Positions 1-11,462 of a DNA stretch of 64,000 bases are shown here, piece after piece. Position 1 is the stretch's first letter. Each line of letters begins with the position of its first letter. Under the pieces are notes generated by a model, which saw only the letters and a program-made list of their open reading frames with translations, did no database searches and was not told the origin of the DNA. The position numbers and the translations under genes are program-made. Origin of the DNA: Cordilura impudica (lineage: Eukaryota > Arthropoda > Insecta > Diptera > Scathophagidae). The stretch lies in contig OY821520.1 in the NCBI GenBank assembly GCA_963682025.1, forward strand, positions 84,225,465 to 84,289,464, read 5' to 3'.

Positions 1-360
1 AGAAGTACTTTTTTAAGAAGTGAACATTTTTCATTAAAATGTAAATTTTTCATAAAAAGTACTACTTTTTTCATAAAAAAAAATCTTTTAAGTAAGGGTA
101 ATTTTTAAACAAAAGGTATTTTTTTAAGAAAAAGTATTTTTCCAGAAAGTCTATTTTTTTAAGAAGAGATATTTTTTTATTGAATATTCAATGACGGGCT
201 TCCAAGGTCATTTCAAGATTAAAATAAAATATTATTATTTAATTTTTTCTGAATATTCATTAAATAATACAAAAAAAGGTTGATATATAAAGAAAATTAA
301 ATGATAATTTTTTTTATTAAAACGTACATTTTTCATAAAAAGTACTTTTTTAAACTCTTT
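1..360. repeat. Degenerate AT-rich tract with AAGTA-TTTTTT units
   Basis: Short units resembling AAAAGTATTTTTTAAGAA recur with variation, and similar units reappear at about 880-1050 on the other side of repeat A. No coding potential is seen. The two tracts may be one low-complexity stretch split by the repeat A insertion; this is inference. Confidence 0.5.
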
Positions 361-850
361 CTTTTAACTCATACTCTCTATCTGTCTGTCTGTCTGTTGT
401 AGGGCAACCCCATTCCCCCTTTTCCAATTTATCTGAAACTTGGCCCATAGCCTTGTTGTGACTAGAGACTAATTTTGGGGTAGTCACGCACAGTCACGCA
501 TAGTCACGCACAGTAACGGAGTGATCTAAATGTTATTTCCCCTCATCCGAACGATCTGAAACTTGGTCTATACAATTGCTGTAAAGAGAGATTAACTTCG
601 ACATAGTCACGCACAGTCACGTGGTGATTTAAAACCCATTTCCCCTTATCCGATCGATCTGAAACTTGGTCGATAGACTGGCTGTGAAAAAAGACTAACT
701 CTGATATTGTCACGAACAGTCACGCATAGTCACGCACAGTCATGGAGAGATTAAAATCTCACTTCCCCTCAACCGATCGATCTGAAGCTTCGTCCATAGA
801 CTTGCTGTGGCCAAAGATTAATTTTAAGATAGTAACATATGCATAAGGAA
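361..850 (+). repeat. Dispersed repeat A, copy 1
   Basis: Begins with a TCTGTCTGTCTG run and then holds three or four internal subrepeats, each with a CGATCTGAAACTTGG-like core followed by runs of AGTCACGCA. A second copy lies at 40533-41000 with the same order of parts. No open frame is preserved. Family unknown; it is noncoding as far as I can see. Confidence 0.7.
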
Positions 851-1050
851 AGAAAGAGTTTTAATAAAAACTTTGTTTTACATTATTTAAAAAAAGCTCC
901 TTTTATGCAAAAGTAACTTTGCTTAGAAAAGTTAAGAAAATTTTTTAAGAATTTGTTCTTTTTCAAGAAAAGGTAATTTTTTATGAAAATTTGCTTTTTA
1001 AGAATATTAAATTTTTTGAAAATTATACTATTTGAACAAATGATACTCGT

Positions 1051-2100
1051 TAAGAAAATGTAGACGTATGGGTGATAATTTTATGAAATAAAATAATAAT
1101 CATAAAGCGTTACAGAGTCAGTCGATGATGAGCGTAACTATATACTAAGATTAACTTAAAGAGCATACATGCATATTTCTGCATTTCTAGTAGCTTTCTA
1201 TCTTTGAAAATCTTCATATACAAAATCTTAATTAAATAATTATATATTCAGTTTGAATATTTTCAATAACAGCTTATAATGTAAAAAGAAAGCATTTATG
1301 TTCAACCAGCATTGATAATATTTATTTATGCACTCGTATGTATATGAAAACAATGACTAGACTAAATAATCTAATAACATCATAGAATCATTAAAATGAC
1401 ACTATTACAGAAAAAAAAGCCAATCCCGCATTTTGAAATCAATTCAAATAAGATCAGACTTTCTTTCAGAAGCACGTTTATAATTATTTACTTCACATTC
1501 ATATTAAACATTCCATTGAATGGAATTTTTCATTTTTGCTCCCTCCCCCCTTTCCTAACATGCACATGTTTTTAAATAAGCGTGATCCATTCATACATAT
1601 TTGTATTGTATTATTAAATGAGTTTCTTCAACTTCAACCCCATTCTGCAGTGGCATTGCAATATTTTTTTTTTTTTAACAAAATTCATTCCAATTTCTTA
1701 TACTTTTACACTCAATACAATTGTGGCCATAAAATTATTTATTAGAAACATCGTTTTATTGTTGTAATTTTGCAATAAGTTGCTGATTCTCTGCACATTT
1801 TCAACGTACACACATGTGTGGAAATTGAAACAGAGCTAAAAAGGATTGAAGTCATAGATTTTTTTCGATTACTTAAGAAATAAATAACAAATTAAAATTT
1901 TTAGGAAAAAATAAAGAAAAAAAACTGTCAATCGAATCGTTTTTTTGCAGCAATGAAATTACTAGATTTTGAAATTACGATGCTCAATGAAAATGTGGAT
2001 CAACTATTTGGCAACCGAAAGTCGGTCACGATGACCTAAAAATGTGTTGAAGCAACGAAGTAATACGATTAGAAACAATTTCAATACCTAATAACTACCA
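1051..2100. other. AT-rich DNA with no recognised feature
   Basis: Only short chance frames are present, including a 69-residue one at 1536-1745 full of homopolymer and without any recognisable domain. Nothing supports a gene. Confidence 0.6.
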
Positions 2101-2104
2101 ATGC

Positions 2105-2225
2105 AACTATAACTATGAAAAATATTTGACCTAGACTCATCTTTTATTATATCGATCGACTCAAAATCACTTTATGAGTCGATTTTACGAAGTCCATCCG
2201 ACTGTGTGTCCATTAGGATGGCCTT
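2105..2225 (+). repeat. Dispersed repeat B, 5' fragment
   Basis: Matches the early part of repeat B seen at 31480-31580 and 39460-39560: AAATATTTGACCTAGAC, then an ATCGATCGACTC box, then a degraded GTCCGTCC...TGTGTGTCC box. Only about 120 bp remain. Confidence 0.65.
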
Positions 2226-3605
2226 TCGTTATATGGATGGGAAAAAAAGTATTCAAACTGTCGGTCTCACCCCCTAGAAATATGCGAATAGAAAAAAAAA
2301 CTGAGAAATACAAAGTTTTGGGCCAATCAAAAAACGTTTAGTCGTGGCGCAAAGCGATTGAAAATTTCAAGTGTGTTTATATGGGGAAAATATGACTTTT
2401 TTTTCAGATTTTACGATAATTTCGTTCTATAATTTAATTTTTCGGACAAGCTGTTACATAATTCGGGATCAGTATTAAATTATCCTTTCAAAAGGCTATA
2501 AAACTTCAAAATCGTACGAAACCTCGCCAAGAAATAGCAAATGCCCCAGACCACTTTTGTGCCAAAAAAAACTAGGTCATGAAATTTGATGGCATTTTTT
2601 TCAACTTTGAGAAATTGATTAAAGCCATCATTCTTTTTTGGTCTCTATACTTATAAGTACTCAGATATAAAGTATTGTTATATTACCACGCTGTTAACCT
2701 ATTGCGCATTGAGACCGAAAATTGTAAATTTTTTTGATAACATTTTTAAAACTCCCTTTTCAAGTTTGAAAAAATTTTCTTAAACAAAATTTAAAAAAAT
2801 TAATCTATCACTTTAAGGTTTTATTAAATACATGTTGCAGAATAACTGTGTGAATTTTTAAGTAAATCCCTCTGCCGGAATTTTTTGACAAGGATTTTAT
2901 TTTTGCGGATTTCGAGAAAAATTGGATTTTTGTGAAATATTCTGTAAAATTCTAAATACTTTGTATCAAAAATTCATCACTTTTCTACTTTTAAATGTTA
3001 TATTTTATCGTAATAGCCTAGGGTTTCGGAAAAATATAATATGACTCCATTAACCCTTTTGGAATTGGGGTCACATATGACCCCAAGCTAATAAAAGACA
3101 ATTTATTCAAAAAATTCAAATATTTTGTAAGTGCTGTCCAATTTTTAGATGCGACGCTTAAAATATAATAACCAAATGTGTAGAAGTTTCGTTCCAAAAA
3201 TTTTGGATAAATCCGAGAACGTTAACCCATTATTTGCCAAGGCCAGCTTTGGATTTTAAGATATTTTTAAATAAAAATTACCGAAAACGAGTTTTTCTAT
3301 TAAGCTCGATGAAACCACTATTTAGAATTTAAGAAAAATAATTCGGTTAATTTTTTTTTTTATTTAACCCTTCAGTGCTCCTGAGATCAAAATTATGCAT
3401 TGTGATATATCTCTGGTGCAATTGTCTGCTTATTGCTCGCGTATATAAATTAAAACAGCTTTTAACCAATTTTGTTAAAAATATCTAATAAAACCCACAA
3501 ATACGAAAATTTCAAAATTATTATAAAATGTTTATTTGTTTGAATTACATTTATTAAATTTTTGCAGATTTTAAATATTATTTAATCAATTTTTCTTTTA
3601 TGCAG
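2226..3605. other. AT-rich DNA with no recognised gene
   Basis: No frame of useful length. A palindromic GGGGTCACATATGACCCC lies near 3066. Several TTAACCC-like starts occur (3052, 3364) but no matching opposite ends were found. Confidence 0.5.
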
Positions 3606-3708
3606 CCTGAATACTTACATACCACTAAAGCAAAATTGGAAGAAGCTTTAAAAGATGTAGGTGACATTGAAGATAATATAAAGCGACCGATACAGACCGA
3701 TACAGATG
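3606..3708 (+). other. Possible exon-like fragment cut by Transib end
   Basis: A pyrimidine-rich stretch ending ATGCAG at 3600-3605 is followed by about 33 codons without a stop (PEYLHTTKAKLEEALKDVGD and onward). The frame runs directly into the Transib terminus at 3709. It could be a remnant exon of a transposon or host gene, or chance; I do not recognise the peptide. Confidence 0.2.
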
Positions 3709-5600
3709 CACAGTGGCTGAAAATTGTTTTTCATTGGCCAAAATTCTTTAACTTTTGAACCGATCAAAATATTTTAGTAATTCTTTTTCTGGTGGGTAGA
3801 TATTTAGTTGAGCTTGAGTCTGTTTTAACTTCATTAAAATTGATTGAGTACTTTTTAGGAAATTCTAAGTCAAAGTTGAACTTTTCATTTTTTTTTTTTA
3901 ACTTTTAGCGTGAAATATGGGTTTTCTATTTTTTTTTTTTTAATTTATTAAAAAATGTCATATTTGGATTTTAATAATAATTACAAGCATTTTTTGTAAT
4001 AAGTATCACAGTAGGGAAATAACTAAATTAGACTATATTATTATTATTTTAAAACTGTGATACTTAACGTTAAGAATATTTTAATCTGTGATATTTTACT
4101 CCTTTTTACATTTATTTTTATTTACATTTTGTGTTTTATGTTGTGCTCTATGTGTCGCACAGTGGGTTGAAAAGCATGAAAAGTGAGGATTAATTCAGGG
4201 AATACGTAATTTCAAAATATTGTTAGTTATTTTAATGGATATTCATTAATGCATAAAAAACCACCATTTAAAAAAAAAAAGAGGAAAAAAATTTGTTTTA
4301 ACCCGTTAGGAGCTTTTTTGTGTTTTGGAAAAAATGATCTTTTCTTACAATTTTCGCTGTAACTTTGGAATAAAAAGCGATAAATTAGTAAATAAAATTG
4401 CAAGTTAGAACTTATTTAATGTGCTTTTAGAAAAAATAAATTTTTTTTTCAAAATAAAAAAGGAATAAATATTTAATATGTATTTATATTATAAAAATTG
4501 AATTTTAAAATCCGATTTTATTTTCCAAATTCCACAATTCCAAAAATTTAACTCAAAAAATTCAGATTAGAAAATAGTATTATGTTTTTGTTGATGAATA
4601 ATTATAAGCACAAAACAAACAACCATTTCAGAAAAATTAAAAAAAAATTAAAAAAAAATTAATTCAATTAATATTGAATATATTGCTACATTTATAATTG
4701 AGAATTGTGTATGCATTTATTGTTATTGTTTATTTTTTATTGTTCTTATTTAATAGAAACTTAAATATATATATACATATATATATAATTAAAATCAATG
4801 ATCCTCCGTATTATCATCACCTTCATAAATATAATCAGCATCTTCATAATTATCATCATCAATATCTTCATTAATCTCTTCTTCATCAGAAATCTTGGGC
4901 AAAATTAATAAATCTAGTGCCATCTGTGGTATATTATATATTTTTTTGGCATAATTTTTGCTTTTAGTGGTAATTAAAGGATCCGAACTAAGAAGTAACC
5001 TATTGAATATATCTTCATTTGACTTCTCCCGACTGCATTTACGAGAATAGTGTTCTCTGTAATTTTTAAAATCTTTATTTCTAGCTTCTTGAGCTTCCTC
5101 AGATAGTTGACCTATTGGCAACAAGGCGTATCTTACTATTTCTGGCCCGTAAATAAGGAATTTATGTAAAGTTTGAGGCATATAATACCACGGATAGAGC
5201 TTAACAAAATGTCTGGCTGTATTCTGAGTATATTTTCTAAATTTTTCTACGTGAATCTCGTGCCCGCAAGATACAGCAATAAGTATCACATGCATTCTTT
5301 CTATCAATTCTGCATCAACTTTTGTGATTTGAGCAGAAACATCTGCATTTTGAAAAAACCGTCTGGCAGTATTGCCATCATTAGAGTTTCCAAAACCTGG
5401 CTTTGGTTGGTCCACGATCAGTCCAGTTTTCTCTCTAAAGTCTTTTTGAATCCGTAATTTTGTTACTGAAACCATTTCTTTTATCATCATCAGACCTAGC
5501 CTGCCATTTTTCGATTGGAATTTTATATGATAAGTGAAGAAGACACTCAAAAAATCAGAGCTTCAATTTTTCGCTCCACTATAATGTGCATGATCATTAA
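3709..5600 (-). mobile_element. Transib-like DNA transposon, 5'-truncated
   Basis: The lower end begins CACAGTGG at 3709, and about 27 bp in has a block ending TTTAACTTTTGAACCG. The right end of the Transib at 44919 has the same arrangement in reverse complement (CACAGTGG, then CTATAACTTTTGACCG at the same distance), which identifies this as a Transib terminus. CACAGTG is also the heptamer of V(D)J signal sequences. The transposase relic lies further in on the minus strand. A second CACAGTGG at 4158 may be a nested end or chance. The 5' end is not visible past about 5600. Confidence 0.65.
4795..5580 (-). pseudogene. Transib/RAG1-like transposase, C-terminal part
   Basis: A 251-residue frame starts at 5550, but its first 35 or so residues are out of frame. 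The homologous peptide there (FFECLLHLSY at about 5530-5560) is in another frame, after a stop. From about residue 40 the family pattern is clear: SNDGNTARRFF at 56-66, TLHKFLIYGPEIV at 127-139, and LPIGQLSEEAQEARNK at 144-159. The last holds the Glu expected to be the third catalytic acid of the RAG1/Transib DDE core. The tail after about residue 215 is very acidic. The two upstream catalytic Asp residues are absent because the 5' half is missing. The copy at 43240-44315 aligns with it. In life the family cuts and pastes DNA in the nucleus; this copy cannot act alone. Confidence 0.75.
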
Positions 5601-7440
5601 AATTATTTATTGTAATACTAGGTTACACATTTACAACAGCAACAATAACAATCACAGCTACGAAAATAAATACAAAACAAAAACTAAAAAAAGATTTTTT
5701 CTGTTGTGTTTTCAAGCATTTTTTTTAATTTTATACTGGGGACTTTTAATAAAAACTTGAATATTACATTCGTTGGCAAATATTGGCAAAATGTTTTTTT
5801 GGAATACACAAGTAGAAATCCCATATTTTACTACAATGTAAATAATTATACCCGATCTCATCTAGAATTACGTTGAAACTCAATCTCTTTTTAAAAAATA
5901 CCCTCTTTTTTGGACAATTTTCAAAAAATTATTAAAAAATATTAACAATATTGAAAAAAGTTAGAATTTAAAAAAAAATTAAAAAAAAATTAAACTTGAA
6001 ATATCTCGTTTTTCACTTTTTACCACTTCGAGCAAAATTAAAAAAAAATGATGAACTTTGAGAGAGTGTAGCAAGAAAAGTAAACAACTTAGAACAATAA
6101 TTTTGACAGTAAGTGATGACCAATTTTATACTCTGTTACCCGGTATAAAAATTTATTACAAAATACTCATTTCAATTTTTGAATTAATCCTAATTTATGT
6201 GAAAATTGACGAAAAGATTATATATTCAATAAATTTAAATCCCTGAAGATCGTGGAAAAATCCTACCGAAACGTTGGATGAAAAATGGAATAAAAAGATA
6301 TTTTATTTACATCAATAGTGGCCTTAAAAGCCTGACTAAAAGCTTTAAAACAAATAACAAAAAGAAAGGTCGATAAATAATCATTTTTATAAATATATTT
6401 TCATTTATTGACTCCAAATACTACTACCTGAGAATTATTATCGAACTTAAATTTTTTGGGTTTTACTTTGCATACCATAATGTCAAATTTTGATCATGAA
6501 CACTGGTTCAAATTAGGGATGCCAAACGCAAAAAACCAAATTTCCCAAAAATTTAAAATAAAATAATTTATCTTTATTATCTGAATAACTTCAAATTTTC
6601 ATCCAAAAAAAATTGTGAAAAATAATCTATAAATAACATTCTCATCAAATTGCGCTTTATTTATGTAACAATTTTTATGTTCGCAATTCTTAAATATCAT
6701 TTGAGGTTTTCTAAACTTCGTTGAATTTAAATTAATGTTTTCTTATCCTGAAATGCTATTAATGGCTCCTGAATCGCAATATTTTTTATTAATTTTAGTT
6801 GATTTTTTAAATGTAAACATATTAGATGTTTTTTGAATTTCAATTTGCGTTTAAAGAATAAAATTTATATTTTAAAAATTCAATTGATGTCTTCTAAATT
6901 TCAAGTTATTTCCGACGTTTTAATATGATTTCCTAAAATTCAATAGATATTTTCTAATTTATAATTGGAAATCTGAATTCCAGTTTTTAGAATTCAGAAC
7001 ATCAAGAACATAATTATATTTCAAAGGAATATCATGACAAAATATCATCAGAAGCATCATTAGATTGATCTGGAATATCACGACATCAGGAACATGAAAT
7101 TGATAAGGAACATTAGGATATCAGGGACGAAATTAAAGTTGACATAACAAGAAACACATAACAACACGGTCACATTAAAAAACGGACACATTACAAAACA
7201 GAGAGATTACATATACAGGTAGACACAAAGATAACAGAGGTGAAATAAACACAAAACAATCAACAAATAGCTTATAACAGCCAGCAAAGTAGAGTAGTGA
7301 TCAGAAACCTCAGGAGCATAATGAAATTGATATGGAACATCAGGACATCCGAATATCAGGAACACAAATAAATTGATCAGGAACATGAGGGCATCAGGAA
7401 AACAAATAAATGTGATCAGGAACATAATTAAAATGCAAAA
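5601..7440. other. AT-rich DNA with no recognised feature
   Basis: Frames of 62-81 residues exist but are lysine/isoleucine-rich chance frames. The end (7000-7440) has many loosely repeated AACATCAGGA-like words. No gene or element could be supported. Confidence 0.5.
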
Positions 7441-7483
7441 ATAGATAAAACTCTAACTCTGTAAACGTTTTCCCTATAATTTC

Positions 7484-7707
7484 CATATCAAAAATATCTG
7501 GAGGCGGTCAGAAAATTCTCACACACAAAAGAAGATTTTGACATCACGCTACAGATATTGTAGTTGAAGTTGACAACCAATAATCAAATATTATTTCCCT
7601 ATCAAAAATATCTGGAGGCGGTCAGAAAATTCTCACACACAAAAGAGGATTCTGACATCACGCTACAGATATTGTAGTTGTAGTTGGCAACCAATAATCA
7701 AATATTA
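7484..7707 (-). repeat. Tandemly duplicated LINE 3' UTR (about 114-bp unit)
   Basis: Two adjacent copies of a unit containing ATATCTGGAGGCGGTCAGA ... CACGCTACAGATATTGTAGTTG, offset by 114 bp (TCTGG at 7497 and at 7611), differ at only a few bases. They lie directly downstream of the LINE stop codon, as expected for tandem 3' UTR repeats of a non-LTR element. Confidence 0.8.
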
Positions 7708-8504
7708 CGCAAGAGAGATTTTTCAATTATATGAATTGGGTCGGAAAATGAAAACAGATCATAGTAATCATTATACAATTTACACGGGACACGGATTCGA
7801 TTAAAAAGTTCATAGTAAGATCTACAAAACGATAATTTCAATGGTATATAATATCTTGTGACCCGATTAGGAATGTTAAAATTTATTTCATTAATAAGAA
7901 AGCATGAATTTATTTCACCATTAATTAATTTTACCATAAATGTAATATTTAACATCATTCTTCTAGTTTGAAGTGTAGGAAGATCTATAAGTTTCAATCT
8001 GTGCTCATATTGTGGCAAATCAGTGTTATTACTCCAACCCAGGCCACGCAAAGCAAATAAAAGAAATTGTTTCTGAACTGATTCGATACTATCACTATAA
8101 CAAGAATAATTAGGTGACCACACAACAGATGCATACTCAAGGGTTGGCCTAACGAGGGCAGTAAATAAACGTTTAGTAACATAAGGATCATCAAATTCCT
8201 TAGACCACCTTTTAATGAAACCCAAAAGAGGTTTTGCCTTATTAACACAAGAATCGATATGTAAGTCAAACCGTAATCTATGGTCCAATAACACACCCAA
8301 ATCAAGAAAATTTTTAACATTTTCAAGACATTTACTATCAATATAATAAACTGAAGGAATCAACGCTGCTCTACTAAAGGATAATTTTTTACATTTCCTG
8401 AAATTTAAGGACATGTTATTTACATTACACCAATCTGTCAGTCCTACCAAATCTTCTTGCAATAATTTCGAAGTATCAATATTTTCAAATGACAAAATCT
8501 GCAT
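7698..8504 (-). pseudogene. LINE reverse transcriptase, C-terminal part
   Basis: A 268-residue open frame. It starts just after the place where the catalytic Y/FADD box should be. The pattern DLVGLTDWCNVNNMSLNFRK near residue 19 is the usual block after the active site, and LFTALVRPTLEYASVVWSP near residue 112 is the conserved thumb-region block of Jockey/CR1-type LINEs. The C-terminus is typical of this group. The frame begins at an internal Met only because of a deletion upstream, so this is not a native start. It follows the 8545-8937 fragment in the ancestral protein. Confidence 0.8.
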
Positions 8505-8544
8505 ACATTAATACTTTCGAAAAACGAACAACGGAAAGAGGTCA

Positions 8545-8937
8545 TTAAGTTATAATACAAAAAGAACTGGACCCAAGTGAACAACCTTGTGGAACACCTG
8601 AAGTGACATAAATAGAAAATGAAGAACAATTTCTAAAAACAACTTTCTGAGATCTACCTCTCAAGTAAGACGATACCCACTTCAACAACCTACGTGGGAA
8701 GCTCAAGGAATCAAGTTTAAATAGTAAAAGTTCACGATGAACAGCATCAAAGGCTTTACTAAAATCAGTATAAATAACATCTGTCTGAAAATTATATGAA
8801 AAAGCTCTACATATGTGGGTAGACAGCTCAAGTAAGTTCGTCACTGTTGACCTACCCTTAACAAAACCATGCTGGTAAGGAGATATTAAGTTACCCACCA
8901 TATGTTTCAATCTGCCAGTAACAATCTTATCAAACAA
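8545..8937 (-). pseudogene. LINE reverse transcriptase, palm/fingers part
   Basis: This 130-residue frame includes GFVKGRSTVTNLLEL (residues 24-38), VIYTDFSKAFDAVHRELLL with the first catalytic Asp (54-72) and TSGVPQGCSLG (112-122), the standard RT blocks of Jockey/CR1-like elements. It then runs into a stop. The roughly 50 residues that should carry the Y/FADD catalytic pair are deleted between here and the next fragment, so the enzyme is dead. The upstream edge at about 8940 is another deletion joint. Confidence 0.85.
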
Positions 8938-8944
8938 AAAACGT

Positions 8945-9995
8945 CAAGAAAAAACGTTAAAGGTTTTTATATTATAAGGATAGTCTGAACTAAAATGACT
9001 ATTGGCAGAGTATGTGCTCTGGAAAAAATTTGCAAATAAATTCGCAATTTCGACAGGATTCGAAGATTCCGTATCATTTAATTTCATCGACGTAGAGAAC
9101 CCGCTAACTTTCCCCTTTGAGTTAACAAAATCGTAAAAACTCTTGATTTACCCTGAATTTCTGTTTCATCTTTCTCAAATACTCAGAATAACACTTACGA
9201 TTCATAACGTTATATTTATGTCTAATGAATAGCTAATGAGTAGCTAATTGAACAACCATCTTTCTTGTATTTTTTAAACAGTCTACTCTTTTCATTTCTA
9301 AGCTCCCTTAACTCCTTTGTAAACCATTGAGGACCTAAGTTAGAATCCTTTCTGACTACTACAGGAACTGATACGAGAAAATAAGATTTTATAATGTTGT
9401 AAAAAATGCTTGCCAAATCGTCAAGATCACCATTGTGAGCCGGCTCTATCGAATTAGATAGTCTGGTCATTAATATGTGAAAATTCGTTCGGCAAAAATT
9501 AAAACTTTTTTAATTTCTGGTATAGCAACTGAGTCTGAAATAATGTCTTCAAGGCAAATATTAAGAGTCGGATGATACTTATCCTCCGGACAAACAAAAG
9601 GAAAAGATCTATTGAGTGAAATATTAGTTGTATTTGAAAAAACAACATCAAGTAGTCTGTGACTTGAATTATAGACATTATTGAACTGAAGAAGACAAAA
9701 TTCAAAAACATTATCAAAGAAAACCCTCATATGTTCTGAAAGTGAATACGGTAATACGGTGTATCTGGGCAAAAATCCCACGAAATATCTGGTAAATTAT
9801 AATCTCCTAACACTTAAATAGTATCCGTTGCACCCAGCTTACCAACTACATCACCTATCAATTTCATATGATCAAGATAAATTTTTGTATCTGACTTCGG
9901 AGGGATATAAGAGCAAGTGACATATACATGATTTTTCAATGATGTCAAGTGAACACATATTGATATTGAAAATGTTGACATTCGTGTTAAAATAG
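8945..9995 (-). pseudogene. LINE endonuclease C-terminus and linker
   Basis: Broken frames on the minus strand. The first, near 9780-9990, reads HVYVTCSYIPPKSDTKIYL and then VLGDYNLPDISW after one stop. The second, at 9470-9781, has the SSHRLLDVVFSN block of an APE-type endonuclease. The third, at 9222-9470, has LGPQWFTKELRELRNEKSRL, the linker before RT. At least two frameshifts and one stop separate them. The order matches a Jockey/CR1-type ORF2 and leads into the RT fragments downstream. Confidence 0.7.
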
Positions 9996-11034
9996 ATATA
10001 AGTATTGCAAAGCTAATTAGAAAAAATTTTTGGCGCCATCTACTGTGGCATACTCACACTGAGTAAAATGAAGTGACACTGTTTGTTAATGCAAAATAAA
10101 TGTATTTTTCCTAAAACAAAATATTGCCGAGTTTTAAAAAAGTAAAATAATATACCGATTTTTTTGTAACATGCGCTTATTATGGATATACGTACATATA
10201 TAGAATAAATGTATATTATTTTATTATTAAATATATGTATGTATGTACATATATGTAAATATTACACACCAAAAATACAACATCAAAAGTTATTGTTGTG
10301 TTTTCTTTAAGTAAATTAATACATAATATTTCTTTTTGTAAATTTACATTGTTTTTTTTATTAACAACAGGTGTTTTATTTGCTTTGGATGTTGGTGAAT
10401 TTGTACTCCCTTTATACTAACTCGTAGTCTTCTTGTAGTCAAAATTTTGGATCGATTTTTAACCACTTTACCGTGACCCAATCGATTTGAAACTTAGCAA
10501 GCCGGCTCGTGGCGATGACAAAAATGATCTAACAAACTTTTTTGTGATGCCAAAAAATGGAAGCTTTTAAATTTTTATACCAGAGTTGATAGAAAAATAT
10601 ACAAAGGTTTACATTTTATTATATTACTATCACAAAGACCATAAAAACAACAAGTACAGCTATGACAACAATACAACATTTAGACTAACAACAAGAACAA
10701 TACAGAAACATATATGTATTTTTTTCAATTTTTTTACTTCTTCAATGATTTTTCGGGACCTATTAAACCGATTTTCGTGATTTTTGAACCAGAAACCATC
10801 TCATGATGTTGGCCAATCGTTCTCACTAACAAAGAGTGCCCCAGTTATCCTATTGAGGGTGTGATCATGACAAGAACAACATAGACAAATCATATTTTTT
10901 CAAGGCTGTTTTTACTTCTTCATTCAATTCTCGGGATCTAAACAACCGATTTGGACGATTTTAAATATCAAACTTTTCAGGGTATTAGTGAATCATTTTT
11001 TATACCAATGAGCAGCCTATCTGCCCGATTGAAG
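9996..11034. other. AT-rich DNA, weakly repeat-like
   Basis: Around 10430-10560 and 10740-11030 the sequence has the style of an old interspersed repeat (AATCGATTTGAAACTTAGC, GATTTTCGTGATTTTTGAACC), but no second copy in the window lets me define it. No gene is seen. Confidence 0.4.
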
Positions 11035-11199
11035 CCGTCATCGTGATTTTCACAGACGGACGGACGGCCATCGCTATATCAACTCCGCTTGTTATAGGAT
11101 CACAAATATATATATTTTATGGGGTCCAAAATTTGTTTCTTATTATTACAAATGGAATGACAAACTTATATATACTCTCTGCACACTGGAGTGGGGGTA
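11035..11199 (+). repeat. Old interspersed repeat tail resembling Drosophila repeats
   Basis: Contains GACGGACGGACGGCCATCGC, ATATATATTTTATGGGGTC and, at the end, a CACTGGAGTGGGGGTATAAC box. The order and words resemble a repeat tail common in Drosophila intergenic DNA; that comparison is from memory. It abuts a repeat B fragment. Confidence 0.5.
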
Positions 11200-11462
11200 T
11201 AACAAAAATATTGCACAGATTTTTCTCAAATTCGGTTTGTATATGTTTTTGCAAATATGGTCAGGATCGGTTCACTTTCTGAACCTAGTCTCCATATAAA
11301 TATAGCATCCGATATGAACTTTTGCATATCTGCAGGCAATTAAAATTAATAACAATGACACTCAAATTTGATTTATGCCAACTTTCTATATCTAATTATT
11401 TGTACCTAAGAACCTTTCTATAAACGATCGACTAGACCGACTATAACCGTCGTACTTGTTTT
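11200..11462 (+). repeat. Dispersed repeat B, 3' half
   Basis: Aligns with 31898-32190: TTGCACAGATTTTTCTC, TATGGTCAGGATCGGTTC, CATATAAATATAGCATCC, then the terminal CTAGACCGACTATAA box and CTTGTTT. The terminal palindrome is partly decayed. Confidence 0.8.

Larger units (their letters stand above)
7440..9995 (-). mobile_element. Decayed LINE (Jockey/CR1-like non-LTR retrotransposon)
   Basis: Reading from 9995 downward on the minus strand: endonuclease C-terminal part, linker, N-terminal half of reverse transcriptase, then RT thumb and C-terminal part, then a duplicated 3' UTR. Several deletions and frameshifts break the order, so it is a dead copy. ORF1 and the endonuclease N-terminus are missing, consistent with 5' truncation. 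Confidence 0.8.

Noticed and set aside
2695..4325. Several TTAACCC-type words (2695, 3052, 3364, 4300) that could be piggyBac-like ends
   Set aside because: No inverted GGGTTAA partners or paired TTAA duplications were found.
4795..5550. The 251-residue frame as an intact host gene
   Set aside because: Its first 35 residues are out of frame relative to the family, the two upstream catalytic acids are missing and a Transib terminus lies downstream.
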